50,634 bases of DNA from a virus (IMGVR_UViG_3300046812_000279:1-50634), one strand, 5' to 3'. Counted from the stretch's first letter, positions 28,960 through 37,424 are shown. Numbers and translations: made by a program. Notes: generated from the letters alone by a model not told the origin.

Positions 28960-30263
28960 ATTGGAAATGGGACCGGATCAAAGGTGCGATCTTCGGGGCC
29001 AGCGTCATGCTGGCCATCCTGTTGCTGGCCGGCCTGGCTGACCGCATTGTCGAGTCTCGAATGCTGGGGGACTCGAGCGGCGAATACGTCGTCATCATCC
29101 TCGACGACTCGGCTAACTCGATTCCGCAAGCCTTGATCACCGACGGCCCGCTCATGCGTGCGCTCAAAGCGGATGGGCATTGCACCCTCTGCGGCATGAC
29201 GGACAGTTGGACGAAAGAACAGGGCTACGATGCTCTCTTAGAGCATGCCGGCGGAGCTCCGGCTATGCTCATCTTGCGGCGGGACGGCAAGTGTGTGTAT
29301 TGCGCTCGCCTGCCGACTGACGATCGCTCGTTGGCTACCACGTTGACGCGGCACATGGGCAAACTGCCGGACCCGCTGCCGGATGCTCCCTCGGAAACGG
29401 TTGTAGATCGCGGCCGGGAAGTCCGCATGCTCCGCGACGCCAGCGGCCGCGAATGGGTCGATGGCGACGAACATGCTCGCATGCTGACGTGCAAGCCGGC
29501 GACCGAGCAAATGCTCGCCGCGGTGCCTCAGTACGCCTCTTCGAATCCGGTCTTTCCTCAGAGCGAATGGCACGATCTGAACCGCCGCAATATCTTCGGC
29601 GGCAAGGACTGGATTCTCGACCAGAACGGTTACAACTCCTGCGTTGCCAACGGCGGGGCCGGGTGCCTGCGTCGTCTCCGTGTCCTCGCCGGCATGAAAG
29701 ACGTGAAGCTGTCGCCTGGCTACCTCTACGGCTGGATCAACGGCGGGCAGGATGAAGGGGCGAGCGTTCCAGCCATCCTCGGCGCCCTGGAAAAGCACGG
29801 ATGCTCTCCGTTCTCGATCATGGGACAGACGCCGTTCTATCCTCGGCAGTACAAGTCGGAAGCGAATGAGGAAGCTCCTCGGTTCAAGCTCGACGATGGC
29901 TACCGCTGCTCGACGTGGGACGAAGCGATTTCGGCCCTCCTCACCGGCCGCTATGTCATCGCCTACGGCATCCAGGTTGGTCCGACCTTCTACAAGTTCG
30001 ACCAATACGGGGTCGCCGGCCACACCGATGGGCCGTCGAATCATTGCATGATGGCCGATGGCATCAAGAAGCTGCCCGATGGCCGCGTTGTCCTCGACAA
30101 CGTGAACTCATGGGGCTATAACTTCGGTCCGTGGAAGAATGGCCGGGTGTACCTCGACAAACAACACCTATTCGGCGGCGGCAATCGGCCGTCGATTATC
30201 GCCATGAAGAAACCGGGCAGGGACCCCAAGGACCCCTACTGCCCGCCAGTCCTCAAACCGTAG
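28956..30263 (+). CDS. Membrane-anchored papain-like cysteine protease (C1 type)
   Basis: 435 residues. An N-terminal membrane helix (GASVMLAILLLAGLAD, 14-29) is followed by ~190 residues of a thioredoxin-like-looking region with CTLC and CVYC pairs. The peptidase domain then shows the four C1 sites: Q223 and C229 in DQNGYNSCVA, H363 in SNHCMMADG, and N384 in NVNSWGY; SPGYLYGWINGGQDEG matches the papain 'lSpqyl' segment. It could process host or virion proteins, or help lysis. The start is coupled to the upstream gene. Confidence 0.85.
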   Translation: MNWKWDRIKGAIFGASVMLAILLLAGLADRIVESRMLGDSSGEYVVIILDDSANSIPQALITDGPLMRALKADGHCTLCGMTDSWTKEQGYDALLEHAGGAPAMLILRRDGKCVYCARLPTDDRSLATTLTRHMGKLPDPLPDAPSETVVDRGREVRMLRDASGREWVDGDEHARMLTCKPATEQMLAAVPQYASSNPVFPQSEWHDLNRRNIFGGKDWILDQNGYNSCVANGGAGCLRRLRVLAGMKDVKLSPGYLYGWINGGQDEGASVPAILGALEKHGCSPFSIMGQTPFYPRQYKSEANEEAPRFKLDDGYRCSTWDEAISALLTGRYVIAYGIQVGPTFYKFDQYGVAGHTDGPSNHCMMADGIKKLPDGRVVLDNVNSWGYNFGPWKNGRVYLDKQHLFGGGNRPSIIAMKKPGRDPKDPYCPPVLKP

Positions 30264-30270
30264 GTGACTC

Positions 30271-30588
30271 ATGAAGTTTGACCCTCTTGCGTTTTTCAGG
30301 GAGAAGAAGCCGATGGCCGACACAAGCGACACAATCCCCGTTGCGACCGCTGCCGATATTCCGGTGGTCGAAGTCGCCGCGGACCCAACAGTCCCGCCGC
30401 CCCTGCCGACGAACCGGCCGGTTAAGATGGTGATTGACGAATTCTTCGGATTGCTCGAAGATTCGCTTATCTCGAACCCGGTTCAACATGGGCTTGTCGT
30501 TAGGTTTCACAAGTTCGTTGACGGCATGCTCGATCGATTCGCCGCGAAGCTCCAAGCTCGGCTTGCCGCCAAGGGCATCAAGCTGTAA
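30271..30588 (+). CDS. Hypothetical protein
   Basis: 105 residues: MKFDPLAFFREKKP, then an acidic/Pro-rich linker and a helical C-terminus (IDEFFGLLEDSLISN; MLDRFAAKLQARLAAKG). ATG 30271 has a moderate ribosome-binding site; ATG 30313 has a better one (AGGGAG) and would give a 91-residue form. Not recognised. Confidence 0.65.
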   Translation: MKFDPLAFFREKKPMADTSDTIPVATAADIPVVEVAADPTVPPPLPTNRPVKMVIDEFFGLLEDSLISNPVQHGLVVRFHKFVDGMLDRFAAKLQARLAAKGIKL

Positions 30589-30637
30589 CCTTGTCGAACG
30601 AATGGAAAGTCTCTTCTCGATCAAAGGAGTATCTGCG

Positions 30638-31309
30638 ATGGTCCGCTCTCATGTCCTGCCTCGACTCTTCGCCTTCGCCCTGGTCGGTACCGTCATTGCC
30701 TGTGTCGGCAGTTGCCTGGTCGGCCAGAAGGTGAGCGCTGAGCCGTCAGTCCCGCGCGAGCGATATTCGGACGACGGCCGCGTTGACCCGACCGATATTC
30801 CCGCTCCTCGGCCGACGCCGATTAACCAGGCCCCAAAAGTCCAGGGGAACGGTTGCAACGGCTATATCGCTGGGTACGGCTATCCGGTGACAAACGGTTT
30901 CCCCGTCATCCAGGGAAGCGGTTGCAACGGGTACGTCGCCGGCCAGTCCGGCGGGTGCAATGGTTTCAATGCCGGCCAGCGAACATACCAGTCAAACGGC
31001 TGCAACGGCGGCAGTGGCGGCCACGTCGGGCTCGGCCTCTCGCAGCGTCGTGAAGAGCGCGTAGAGTCTCGGCGGGGTCGCCGGCATCACCAGTCGATCA
31101 CGGTTGAGTATGCCGCTCAGCCCGACTGCGTCAGCTATGTGACCTATCCGGCTCCGACCGTTCCTCCGCCGGAGTTGCCTGGCCGGCCGGCCGCGACATC
31201 GGCTCCGGCCGCCCAAGCGGCCGCTCCGCCTCAGTTGCGAATCGTCGGGTACCAGCAGGTTTGCATGGGCAATAACTGCAATCAGTTTCAGCCCATTTGG
31301 GGCTACTAA
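30638..31309 (+). CDS. Exported protein with Cys-Asn-Gly repeats
   Basis: 223 residues. A signal peptide (RLFAFALVGTVIACVGSC, with VGSC as a possible lipobox and C26 as the lipid site). Then a GCNG motif repeated four times: GCNGYIAG (72-79), GCNGYVAG (95-102), GCNGFNAG (106-113) and GCNGGSGG (121-128), then an Arg-rich segment and a Pro/Ala linker. The Cys residues may crosslink. It resembles no phage family I know; small Cys/Gly repeat surface proteins occur in some environmental bacteria. ATG 30638 has AAAGGAG upstream. Confidence 0.68.
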   Translation: MVRSHVLPRLFAFALVGTVIACVGSCLVGQKVSAEPSVPRERYSDDGRVDPTDIPAPRPTPINQAPKVQGNGCNGYIAGYGYPVTNGFPVIQGSGCNGYVAGQSGGCNGFNAGQRTYQSNGCNGGSGGHVGLGLSQRREERVESRRGRRHHQSITVEYAAQPDCVSYVTYPAPTVPPPELPGRPAATSAPAAQAAAPPQLRIVGYQQVCMGNNCNQFQPIWGY

Positions 31310-31329
31310 GGGACGGCAATGCGTTCCAG

Positions 31330-31370
31330 AGCGATCGGGCCGGCCTTCACGGGCCGGCTCGCTTCGTTTA
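31330..31370 (+). terminator. Terminator-like hairpin
   Basis: GCCGGCC/GGCCGGC (31339-31345 with 31352-31358) inside an outer AGCGA/TCGCT pair, then TCGTTTAT. It lies between the exported repeat protein and the next gene, and is related in sequence to the hairpin at 31715. Confidence 0.5.
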
Positions 31371-31404
31371 TAACCTCTCCGTCGCCCGTAACGGAGAAAC
31401 GCTT

Positions 31405-31707
31405 ATGTTCGAACTCGTCTTGAAGGTGACCCACAATGGCACGGTGAACGAATTCTCTCTCGGGCAGGTCGCCAACGGCCAGTTTTACAGCGAATTCCAG
31501 CAACCCCCTCCGACTGTGCCGCCGCCGAATTGGACCGGCGAATGGCCGCCTCGGGGGCCGTATTGGTCGGGAACGATCGGCAACATTCGAGTGACGATCA
31601 CCACAACCGGCGCCATCATTATCGATGTCATCAACGGCCAGAACATCGCCATCCTGACTGTCGGCGATATCCTCTCCTGGCTATTCGTTGCGGCCGACAA
31701 CGGCTGA
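31405..31707 (+). CDS. Hypothetical virion-region protein
   Basis: 100 residues, beta-rich: FELVLKVTHNGTVNEFSLGQ, a Pro/Trp linker (PPTVPPPNWTGEWPPRG) and GNIRVTITTTGAIIIDVING, then a hydrophobic end (ILTVGDILSWLFVA). ATG 31405 has ACGGAG about 9 nt upstream. It sits between two related hairpins. Its end resembles that of the left-arm gene at 2280-2630. Confidence 0.68.
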   Translation: MFELVLKVTHNGTVNEFSLGQVANGQFYSEFQQPPPTVPPPNWTGEWPPRGPYWSGTIGNIRVTITTTGAIIIDVINGQNIAILTVGDILSWLFVAADNG

Positions 31708-31714
31708 CGATTGC

Positions 31715-31751
31715 GGGGCCGGCCTTGAATGGGCCGGCCCCTTTCGTTATT
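31715..31751 (+). terminator. Rho-independent terminator
   Basis: GGGGCCGGCC (31715-31724) pairs with GGCCGGCCCC (31732-31741), 10 bp with a 7-nt loop, followed by TTTCGTTATT. Confidence 0.7.
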
Positions 31752-31774
31752 ACTGCGTCCAAGGAGGGAACCCC

Positions 31775-32200
31775 ATGCGAACGATCTTCATGCTCATCCT
31801 GACGGCCATCACGGCATTGGCCTGGTGGATGAAGTCGGACGAAGTCACCGTCGATGCGAAGCTCACCTTTGACGACGGGCTCGATGACCCGGAGTTTGAG
31901 CAAGTCGTCGGAATGCTGGCCAACGTGTCGAGCCTCAAGACCACAAAGGTCAAGGTTTCGGTCGGTACCAGCGAGGAAGCCATCCCCCTCGGCGAATGCA
32001 CGTCGCCCGGTTGGGCGTTCCTCAAGAACCTCGACAACACGAACTATGTCGAAGTTAAAACGGGGACCGGCGGCGTCATCTTCGGGAAGATGCTACCGGG
32101 TGAAATCCTGTGTTTGCGGCTTGGTTCAGGGGCTCAGGCACCGTACTGGATTGCCAACTCCGGGGCCTGCATGTGCAAAGGTTTAATCGTAAACACTTGA
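31775..32200 (+). CDS. Small beta-fold virion protein, probable
   Basis: 141 residues. A short hydrophobic N-terminus (MRTIFMLILTAITALAWW) is followed by DEVTVDAKLTFDDG and the conserved AFLKNLDNTNYVEVKTG, then FGKMLPGEILCLRLGSG and a final strand. The 'FLKNLDxTNYVEVG...LkPGE' pattern recurs in small phage structural proteins that I recall next to capsid genes. The hydrophobic start is unusual for such proteins. ATG 31775 has AAGGAGGG upstream. Confidence 0.68.
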   Translation: MRTIFMLILTAITALAWWMKSDEVTVDAKLTFDDGLDDPEFEQVVGMLANVSSLKTTKVKVSVGTSEEAIPLGECTSPGWAFLKNLDNTNYVEVKTGTGGVIFGKMLPGEILCLRLGSGAQAPYWIANSGACMCKGLIVNT

Positions 32201-32250
32201 CGGCGAAGGGGCTCGCGTTTAGGATTGCTCGCAATACCGGGTGAGGAGAA

Positions 32251-33402
32251 TTGCAGGATGCGGTGACCCAACTAGCCAGTGCAGGCACTCCTCAGAAGTC
32301 CCCGGCCCAATTGCTGGCCGAACAGTACGACTACCCCGACCTTGCTCCTGACACGGGCATGAACGGGCAACCTACCGGCACAATTCAGGTAGGTGCGACA
32401 ACTTTCGACACCAACGGCCGCGCTCATGCGGCCGATGGTAAGTTCGTGACGACTTCCAATGATGCACCCAACACCCCGGCGAGTCATCCGGCCAGTCTGC
32501 TCGCAACGGCTAAGCAATGGGGCGTCGACAATGCCGAACAACTTTCGGCGGCCGACCTCCGCGAAGCTATTCGAGACGCCAAACTCGACCGAGCCTTGTC
32601 GTTCCAACAGACCGGAGAACGGCAGGCCGTCCACGATGCGCTCGGTAACCGTGGCCAAGACACGGCTCCGAACGGATCGGCCCAGCCAGGTGTGGCCCCC
32701 GCCACACCTGGCGGGAATGGACAACAGCCAACTCAAACTCAACCGACCGCACCGGCGATCGATTGGGGTACCAACTCGGACGGCACTCCGCTGACTGAGG
32801 CGGATTGGCCCAAGCCGGCCGCCGCCGCGTTCAAGCTGGCGGCCCAAGTGCCGCTACTTCTCGAGAGAATCGCCAAGCTCGAATCTTCGCACAACGAAGT
32901 TGCGGGCGTCGTCCGCGATCAACACGCGCGGCAAACGATGGGCGACATCGACCAGGGCTTTGCCGACGCCGGCCCGGAGTACGCGGCCATTCTCGGCACC
33001 GGCCAAAGTCGAGCGCTTCCCAAGGACAGCCCGCTCCTGAACATTCGCCGGCAAATCGTCGCATCGTTGCAGGCGAGTCCGATCAAGGACGTGCCGATCA
33101 AGCAAGCCATCGCCCAGCGAACGAAGGAACTCTACGGCCACCTGGCGGCCCTCCTCGGCGGCCAACAGCCCGCCGCTCAGCCAGGGGCCCCGAACGCTCC
33201 GCAATTGAATCGCCCCCTCGATGTTCACCCTGGGCAGACGCCGGCCGTCACTGAGGAGCAATGGCGGAATGCGACGACGACGGCACCGACTGGCCGCAAG
33301 GTCGCCCCTCCGAAGGGCACGGCCGCCGCGGTCGCCGCAGTCTCGCAGTATTTGAAGGATCACGATATGGGGTCCGAAGCGGACCCCGCCATGCCTGAGT
33401 AA
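32251..33402 (+). CDS. Scaffold-like protein
   Basis: 383 residues, acidic and Gln/Ala/Pro rich, just before the capsid gene, as head scaffolds are. Helical segments (SLLATAKQWGVDNAEQLSAA; AAFKLAAQVPLLLERIAKLE) flank a low-complexity middle in which a palindromic repeat codes for QPGVAPATPGG. The C-terminus has KGTAAAVAAVSQYLKDHD. Scaffolds guide procapsid assembly and leave or are digested. The start is TTG 32251 or GTG 32263; GTGAGGAG lies close upstream of both. Confidence 0.72.
   Translation: MQDAVTQLASAGTPQKSPAQLLAEQYDYPDLAPDTGMNGQPTGTIQVGATTFDTNGRAHAADGKFVTTSNDAPNTPASHPASLLATAKQWGVDNAEQLSAADLREAIRDAKLDRALSFQQTGERQAVHDALGNRGQDTAPNGSAQPGVAPATPGGNGQQPTQTQPTAPAIDWGTNSDGTPLTEADWPKPAAAAFKLAAQVPLLLERIAKLESSHNEVAGVVRDQHARQTMGDIDQGFADAGPEYAAILGTGQSRALPKDSPLLNIRRQIVASLQASPIKDVPIKQAIAQRTKELYGHLAALLGGQQPAAQPGAPNAPQLNRPLDVHPGQTPAVTEEQWRNATTTAPTGRKVAPPKGTAAAVAAVSQYLKDHDMGSEADPAMPE
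32686..32711. repeat. Dispersed palindrome, copy 6 (inside a gene)
   Basis: CCAGGTGTGG-CCCCCG-CCACACCTGG, same spacer as copy 2. In frame it codes for P-G-V-A-P-A-T-P-G in the scaffold-like protein's linker. Confidence 0.95.
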
Positions 33403-33455
33403 ATCCCGGCGCAATGGAGCGCACGGATAGCGTCCTTAACCCTTTGGAGTGAATC

Positions 33456-34505
33456 ATGCCAGCTACCCTGCAAGCCGGGAACATCGCTGACCTGATGGTA
33501 ACCGGCCTCCGAGAACTCGGTGAATTGAAGTTCACCGATATCTCGTCTCCGCTTCAGCGCTACATTGCGATGAGTCGGCTCATGAAGAAGTCGCGGGTCG
33601 ATTTCTATTCGGCCGGCTGGGGCGTCCAGTGGGACGTGATGATCGACGACAACGGCTCCGCCGATTTCGTCGGCCTCTACAACACCGACAACGTCAATCA
33701 AAAGAACCTGTTTACGCAGGGTAACACCGATTGGCGCCACATTACCTGGAATTGGGCGATGGATGAGCGCGAAGTCGTCATGAACGGCTCGGCTCGCCGC
33801 ATCGTCGATTTGATGCGGGCTCGCCGGATCGCGGCGTTCGTCTCCGCCATCAAGAAGTTCGAACGGGCTTTCTGGCGTTGTCCGGCCGCCGGAAACAACA
33901 CGGACCCGTACGGAGCTCCGTACTGGATCGTGAAGTCCAACACCCAAGGTTTCAACGGCACGGTGCCGAGCGGCTATACCACGGTCGGCTCGATCGACCC
34001 CGTCATCTATCCGGCCTGGGCGAATTACACCGACCAGTACGCTCAGATGACGCCGGACGACGGAGTTGAGCGCTGGGCTCGCGCGGCCGACTTCACCTAC
34101 TTTGAGCCGCCGGTTGAGGGGACGCCGACCTTCAACACGGGCGACGATTACGGGTTCTACACCACGTACCGCACTTACACGGCCTGCAAGCGCGTTCTCG
34201 CGGCTCAAAACGATGACCTCGGCTTCGACGTTGACGCGATGGACGGGCGGCCGACTTTCCGCCGGGTTCCGATTACCTGGGTGCCTCAGTTGGACGAAGA
34301 TACGACGGACCCGATTTATGGCATCAATTGGGGCGAGTTCAAAACTGCCGGCCTCCGCGGCTTGTGGTTGAAGGAGACGGTCATTCCGAAGATGGCCGGC
34401 CAACACATGGTCAGCGTGAATCACGTTGACAGTTCTTTGCAGTGGCTGACCCGCGACCGTCGTCGGCATTTCGTCATCGCCAAGGACACCGGAATGCCGG
34501 CCTAA
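33456..34505 (+). CDS. Major capsid protein
   Basis: 349 residues. It follows the scaffold-like gene and has the sober composition of an HK97-fold capsid protein: an N-arm (TLQAGNIADLMVTGLREL), a long helix with RYIAMSRLMKKSRVDFYSAG, a central region with many aromatic residues (NTDWRHITWNWAMDEREVVM) and a C-terminal domain (RGLWLKETVIPKMAGQHMVS). There is no protease or fused domain. The phage GroES is a natural folding helper. ATG 33456 has TTGGAG upstream. Confidence 0.82.
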   Translation: MPATLQAGNIADLMVTGLRELGELKFTDISSPLQRYIAMSRLMKKSRVDFYSAGWGVQWDVMIDDNGSADFVGLYNTDNVNQKNLFTQGNTDWRHITWNWAMDEREVVMNGSARRIVDLMRARRIAAFVSAIKKFERAFWRCPAAGNNTDPYGAPYWIVKSNTQGFNGTVPSGYTTVGSIDPVIYPAWANYTDQYAQMTPDDGVERWARAADFTYFEPPVEGTPTFNTGDDYGFYTTYRTYTACKRVLAAQNDDLGFDVDAMDGRPTFRRVPITWVPQLDEDTTDPIYGINWGEFKTAGLRGLWLKETVIPKMAGQHMVSVNHVDSSLQWLTRDRRRHFVIAKDTGMPA

Positions 34506-34519
34506 CCGCCGTAACCCTT

Positions 34520-34546
34520 CCAGGTGTGGACAGTGTCCACACCTGG
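34520..34546. repeat. Dispersed palindrome, copy 7
   Basis: Same 27-nt sequence as copy 3 (spacer ACAGTGT). Intergenic, 14 nt after the capsid gene's stop codon. Confidence 0.95.
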
Positions 34547-34585
34547 ACCCCAAGGACTCGGACCCTCAAATTTCAGGAGCGAACC

Positions 34586-35458
34586 ATGTCGGTTAACACG
34601 GTTGACTTTCTCAAGAATGGCACGGTTGACCAAAACCGTTGCTGGTCGCCCGCGATTTGGGGCGACTGTCCGGTGAACGACATCAAGGAAGGCACTACGC
34701 CTGGTGTGTTCATTGAGGACGAATTCGTTGACTTCCCGCTCATCGGCACGCAAACAACGCAGATCGGTTTCGGCCGATACAAGCTGTTTCACACGGCCTC
34801 CGGTACCGTCGTCCCGGTGTCGAGTTGGAACAGCATCGAGCAAATGGGCTCGTTGCTGACGTTCAACCCCGACAGCGACAATGACTCCGGCTCGATCGCC
34901 CAAGCGTACCCGTCGTTCTTCATGTCCGGGCTCGCCTCGACCTCGGGCAAGCTGTGGTTTGAGGCTCGGTTCGCCGTCAACACGCTCTTGACCGACACCC
35001 TCGGCTTGATCATCGGCCTGGCGGAAACCGACCAATGGACCCTGGCGACGGGCGTTCCGTTCAATGCCGCCTCCGCGACGCCGACCAATACCGCGAGCTT
35101 CATCGGCTTCTACAAGGGCGAAGATGCTCTTGGCGTCGTCGATGCGGTGTACTCCGATCGGGCTACGGCCTGGTCGAACATCAAGGCGGGCATCGGCACA
35201 CTGGCGGCCGCTTACACATTCATGAAGGTCGGTATCGTGTACGATCCCGACCCGGCCAACGCTGCCAAGTGCGTGCGGTTCTTCGTGGATAACGTCGAAT
35301 CGTCAACGTACATGACCAACGCTCAACTCGTCGCCAAGACGAACCTGGACGCCAACGCTCTCGGGCTCATCGCGGCCTGTGTGGCGGACGCCTCCGGTAC
35401 GACGGCCGTCATGGCTCTTGATGCCTGGCGGTGCTTCCAGTTGTATCCGCGCTCGTAA
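34586..35458 (+). CDS. Virion protein downstream of capsid
   Basis: 290 residues, beta-rich and Ala/Thr/Ser rich. The order of strands (LWFEARFAVN; LGLIIGLAETDQ; YTFMKVGIVYDPD; VRFFVDNVESSTY) is like a lectin or LamG-type jelly roll. Direct placement after the major capsid gene suggests a capsid decoration protein or a second structural protein. ATG 34586 has AGGAG upstream. Confidence 0.7.
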   Translation: MSVNTVDFLKNGTVDQNRCWSPAIWGDCPVNDIKEGTTPGVFIEDEFVDFPLIGTQTTQIGFGRYKLFHTASGTVVPVSSWNSIEQMGSLLTFNPDSDNDSGSIAQAYPSFFMSGLASTSGKLWFEARFAVNTLLTDTLGLIIGLAETDQWTLATGVPFNAASATPTNTASFIGFYKGEDALGVVDAVYSDRATAWSNIKAGIGTLAAAYTFMKVGIVYDPDPANAAKCVRFFVDNVESSTYMTNAQLVAKTNLDANALGLIAACVADASGTTAVMALDAWRCFQLYPRS

Positions 35459-35471
35459 ACCCTGTTGGAAT

Positions 35472-35503
35472 GGCCGGCGGCTGGGGCAACCTGGCCGCCG
35501 GCC
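35472..35503 (+). terminator. Terminator-like hairpin without T tract
   Basis: GGCCGGCGGC (35472-35481) and GCCGCCGGCC (35494-35503), a 10-bp stem with a 12-nt loop, between two virion genes. No T run follows, so it may be an attenuator or an mRNA-stability stem. Confidence 0.45.
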
Positions 35504-35525
35504 GCGAGTCTTAACGGAGCGATCA

Positions 35526-35666
35526 ATGAAGAAGATGAAGGGCGCCGGTACCCGCCGCATGGTGCCGAAGATCACGAAGAAGAAGGCCACGGGCGGCCGC
35601 ATGAGCAGTGCCGGCAATCACGCCGGAGTGAAGAAGGGTACCAGCAGCTTTTGCATGGGCAAGTAA
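35526..35666 (+). CDS. 46-residue basic protein
   Basis: MKKMKGAGTRRMVPKITKKK, then a Gly/Ser/Lys-rich part ending FCMGK. Fifteen or so Lys/Arg in 46 residues suggest nucleic-acid binding or a packaged DNA-condensing peptide. ACGGAG precedes ATG 35526, and the next gene starts one base after its stop. Confidence 0.68.
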   Translation: MKKMKGAGTRRMVPKITKKKATGGRMSSAGNHAGVKKGTSSFCMGK

Positions 35667-36452
35667 ATGTCGATTTCCACTCTCGCCGTTGCCTTCGACG
35701 CGCTGCAAGCCGATGTGGGGTTCTTCCTCGGCTACGGTCGCGGTGCGAAGTTCAAGCAACGGGCGTGGACGCAAAAGCAACTCGACAACATCGAACGATC
35801 GATCAAAGGCGGCATGCGGAAGTTCTACTACTGCGGCCATCGCTGGTCGTTCATGGTACCGGTCGCCGACTTGACTCTCTCGAGCGGCGAAAACACTGTC
35901 GAGCTTCCCGAAGATTTCGGCGGCATGGACCCGAAGATTGTCATTGCGACGCCGCAAGGCACGGCGTACACCTGCCTGGAAATCGGGTCGGTTACCACGA
36001 TCTTGGAGCAAGAGGCTCGCTGGCCGAATACCACGGGCCGGCCGAAAGCCGTCGCCCTGGAAACGCTCAAAGGCACGTCGCAGTCCGGTGCGGAGAAATC
36101 GCAGCTGCACTTCTGGCCAACGGCTGACGCTGACTATGGGTTGAAAGTGCAGTATTACCTCCTCGCCGATTACCTCACCGGCACTAAACCGTACGCCTAC
36201 GGCGGCCCTGAGCACGCGGAGACGTTGCTCGAAGCCTGTCTGTCGGTGGCTGAGAAAGTCATCGACAACACGGCGGAAGTCCATGCGGCGGAGTTCGCAG
36301 TGCAACTCAAAACGTCGATCGACCTCGACGCCAATCGCAAGCCGAAGAACCTGGGCTACAACCTGGACCGTTCCGATGCCGACGCGGCGGGCCGCGGCTG
36401 GATCGAACGGTACACGGATGCAAAGGTCACGTTTGAAGGTGTCCAATACTAA
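35667..36452 (+). CDS. Head-tail adaptor (podovirus type)
   Basis: 261 residues. QLHFWPTADADYGLKVQYYL and PEHAETLLEACLSVAEKVID match the adaptor family found between capsid and nozzle genes in podovirus-like phages: a beta segment, then a long helix. A ring of twelve would sit under the portal and receive the tail nozzle. ATG 35667 follows the previous stop directly (TAAATG). Confidence 0.8.
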   Translation: MSISTLAVAFDALQADVGFFLGYGRGAKFKQRAWTQKQLDNIERSIKGGMRKFYYCGHRWSFMVPVADLTLSSGENTVELPEDFGGMDPKIVIATPQGTAYTCLEIGSVTTILEQEARWPNTTGRPKAVALETLKGTSQSGAEKSQLHFWPTADADYGLKVQYYLLADYLTGTKPYAYGGPEHAETLLEACLSVAEKVIDNTAEVHAAEFAVQLKTSIDLDANRKPKNLGYNLDRSDADAAGRGWIERYTDAKVTFEGVQY

Positions 36453-36464
36453 AGGAGTTCGAAA

Positions 36465-37367
36465 ATGTCGGGACATCGCGTAGCTGCTGACGCCTTCAAA
36501 GGCCCCGAACAATCCGATCCGGGCAATGCTGGCAAGATCGCCTGCACTCGAAGCCTGGGTACCTTCCCGCTGGTTTCCATAGCCGCCGAAACTCGAACCG
36601 TGCTGGACCCGACGCGGGCCGGAGCGCTTCTGCTTCTGTACATGCGGACCGATGGCGGCGATATTACCGTCACGTTTTCGACCGCTTACACGGAAGCCGG
36701 CGAGACGACGTTCGTCTTTAGCGACCCCGGCCAGTTCATCCTGCTCTGCTCGGTGTACGACGGCACGAATTACTACTGGCGGAAGATCGCCGACTACGGC
36801 ACGGGCAGCCTCTCTCTGGCTCAGTATGCGGCCCTGGCGAGCCTGTCGGCGACCGAACTCGGCACGCTCGACAATCAGAACATCACGACCGGGCCGGCCG
36901 CCGGCATCACTGGCGGGACGGGAACGGTTTGCAAAACGGCCGTCGAGAATTTCGGCGGCATCAAGAAGGTTCAGGTCCTTATCGACCTGACCGGGCTCGG
37001 CTCCTCGACGACTGACCTGGACATCATCGGCCAGGGTGCCTCGGCCGCTTACCTCTTCCAGGCGACGGCGGCTCAGTTCGGCACGATTCTCTACGGCCGT
37101 ATGACCTGCCTCGAAGCTCCGCTGACCGGCGTTACAGACATCGACTTGTACTCCGCCACGGAAGCGACTGGCAAGTTCGACGACGGCATTGCGGCCCTGA
37201 CTGAGACGGCCCTCGTCACAGCGGGCGGGGCCTGGACGATCGGCACGGTAAAGCACATTCAGGATTTGCCGGCCGCCGATCAGTACGTCTACCTGACATG
37301 CGGCGCCGCCGGGACAGTCGGGACGTACACGGCTGGCAAGTTCCTGCTTGAGTTCTTTGGGTACTAA
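36465..37367 (+). CDS. Virion protein, unassigned
   Basis: 300 residues. Strand-rich (GGDITVTFSTAYTEAGETTF; GQFILLCSVYDGTNYYWRKI) with a Gly/Thr-rich middle (ITTGPAAGITGGTGTVCKTA) and ending in AGKFLLEFFGY. It probably forms a beta-sandwich. AAAGGAG precedes ATG 36465. Likely a minor structural or decoration protein. Confidence 0.68.
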   Translation: MSGHRVAADAFKGPEQSDPGNAGKIACTRSLGTFPLVSIAAETRTVLDPTRAGALLLLYMRTDGGDITVTFSTAYTEAGETTFVFSDPGQFILLCSVYDGTNYYWRKIADYGTGSLSLAQYAALASLSATELGTLDNQNITTGPAAGITGGTGTVCKTAVENFGGIKKVQVLIDLTGLGSSTTDLDIIGQGASAAYLFQATAAQFGTILYGRMTCLEAPLTGVTDIDLYSATEATGKFDDGIAALTETALVTAGGAWTIGTVKHIQDLPAADQYVYLTCGAAGTVGTYTAGKFLLEFFGY

Positions 37368-37379
37368 CCTTTTCAAGTT

Positions 37380-37405
37380 CCAGGTGTGGACATGTCCACA
37401 CCTGG
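37380..37405. repeat. Dispersed palindrome, copy 8
   Basis: A 26-nt palindrome: CCAGGTGTGG-ACATGT-CCACACCTGG. Intergenic, 12 nt after the stop of the virion gene ending at 37367. Confidence 0.95.
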
Positions 37406-37424
37406 CCGGGTGAGGAGATTTCGA

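Noticed and set aside
35288-35294. GTGGATAA, part of a DnaA-like box
   Set aside because: Only 7-8 bases match, and it is inside a virion gene far from the control region.
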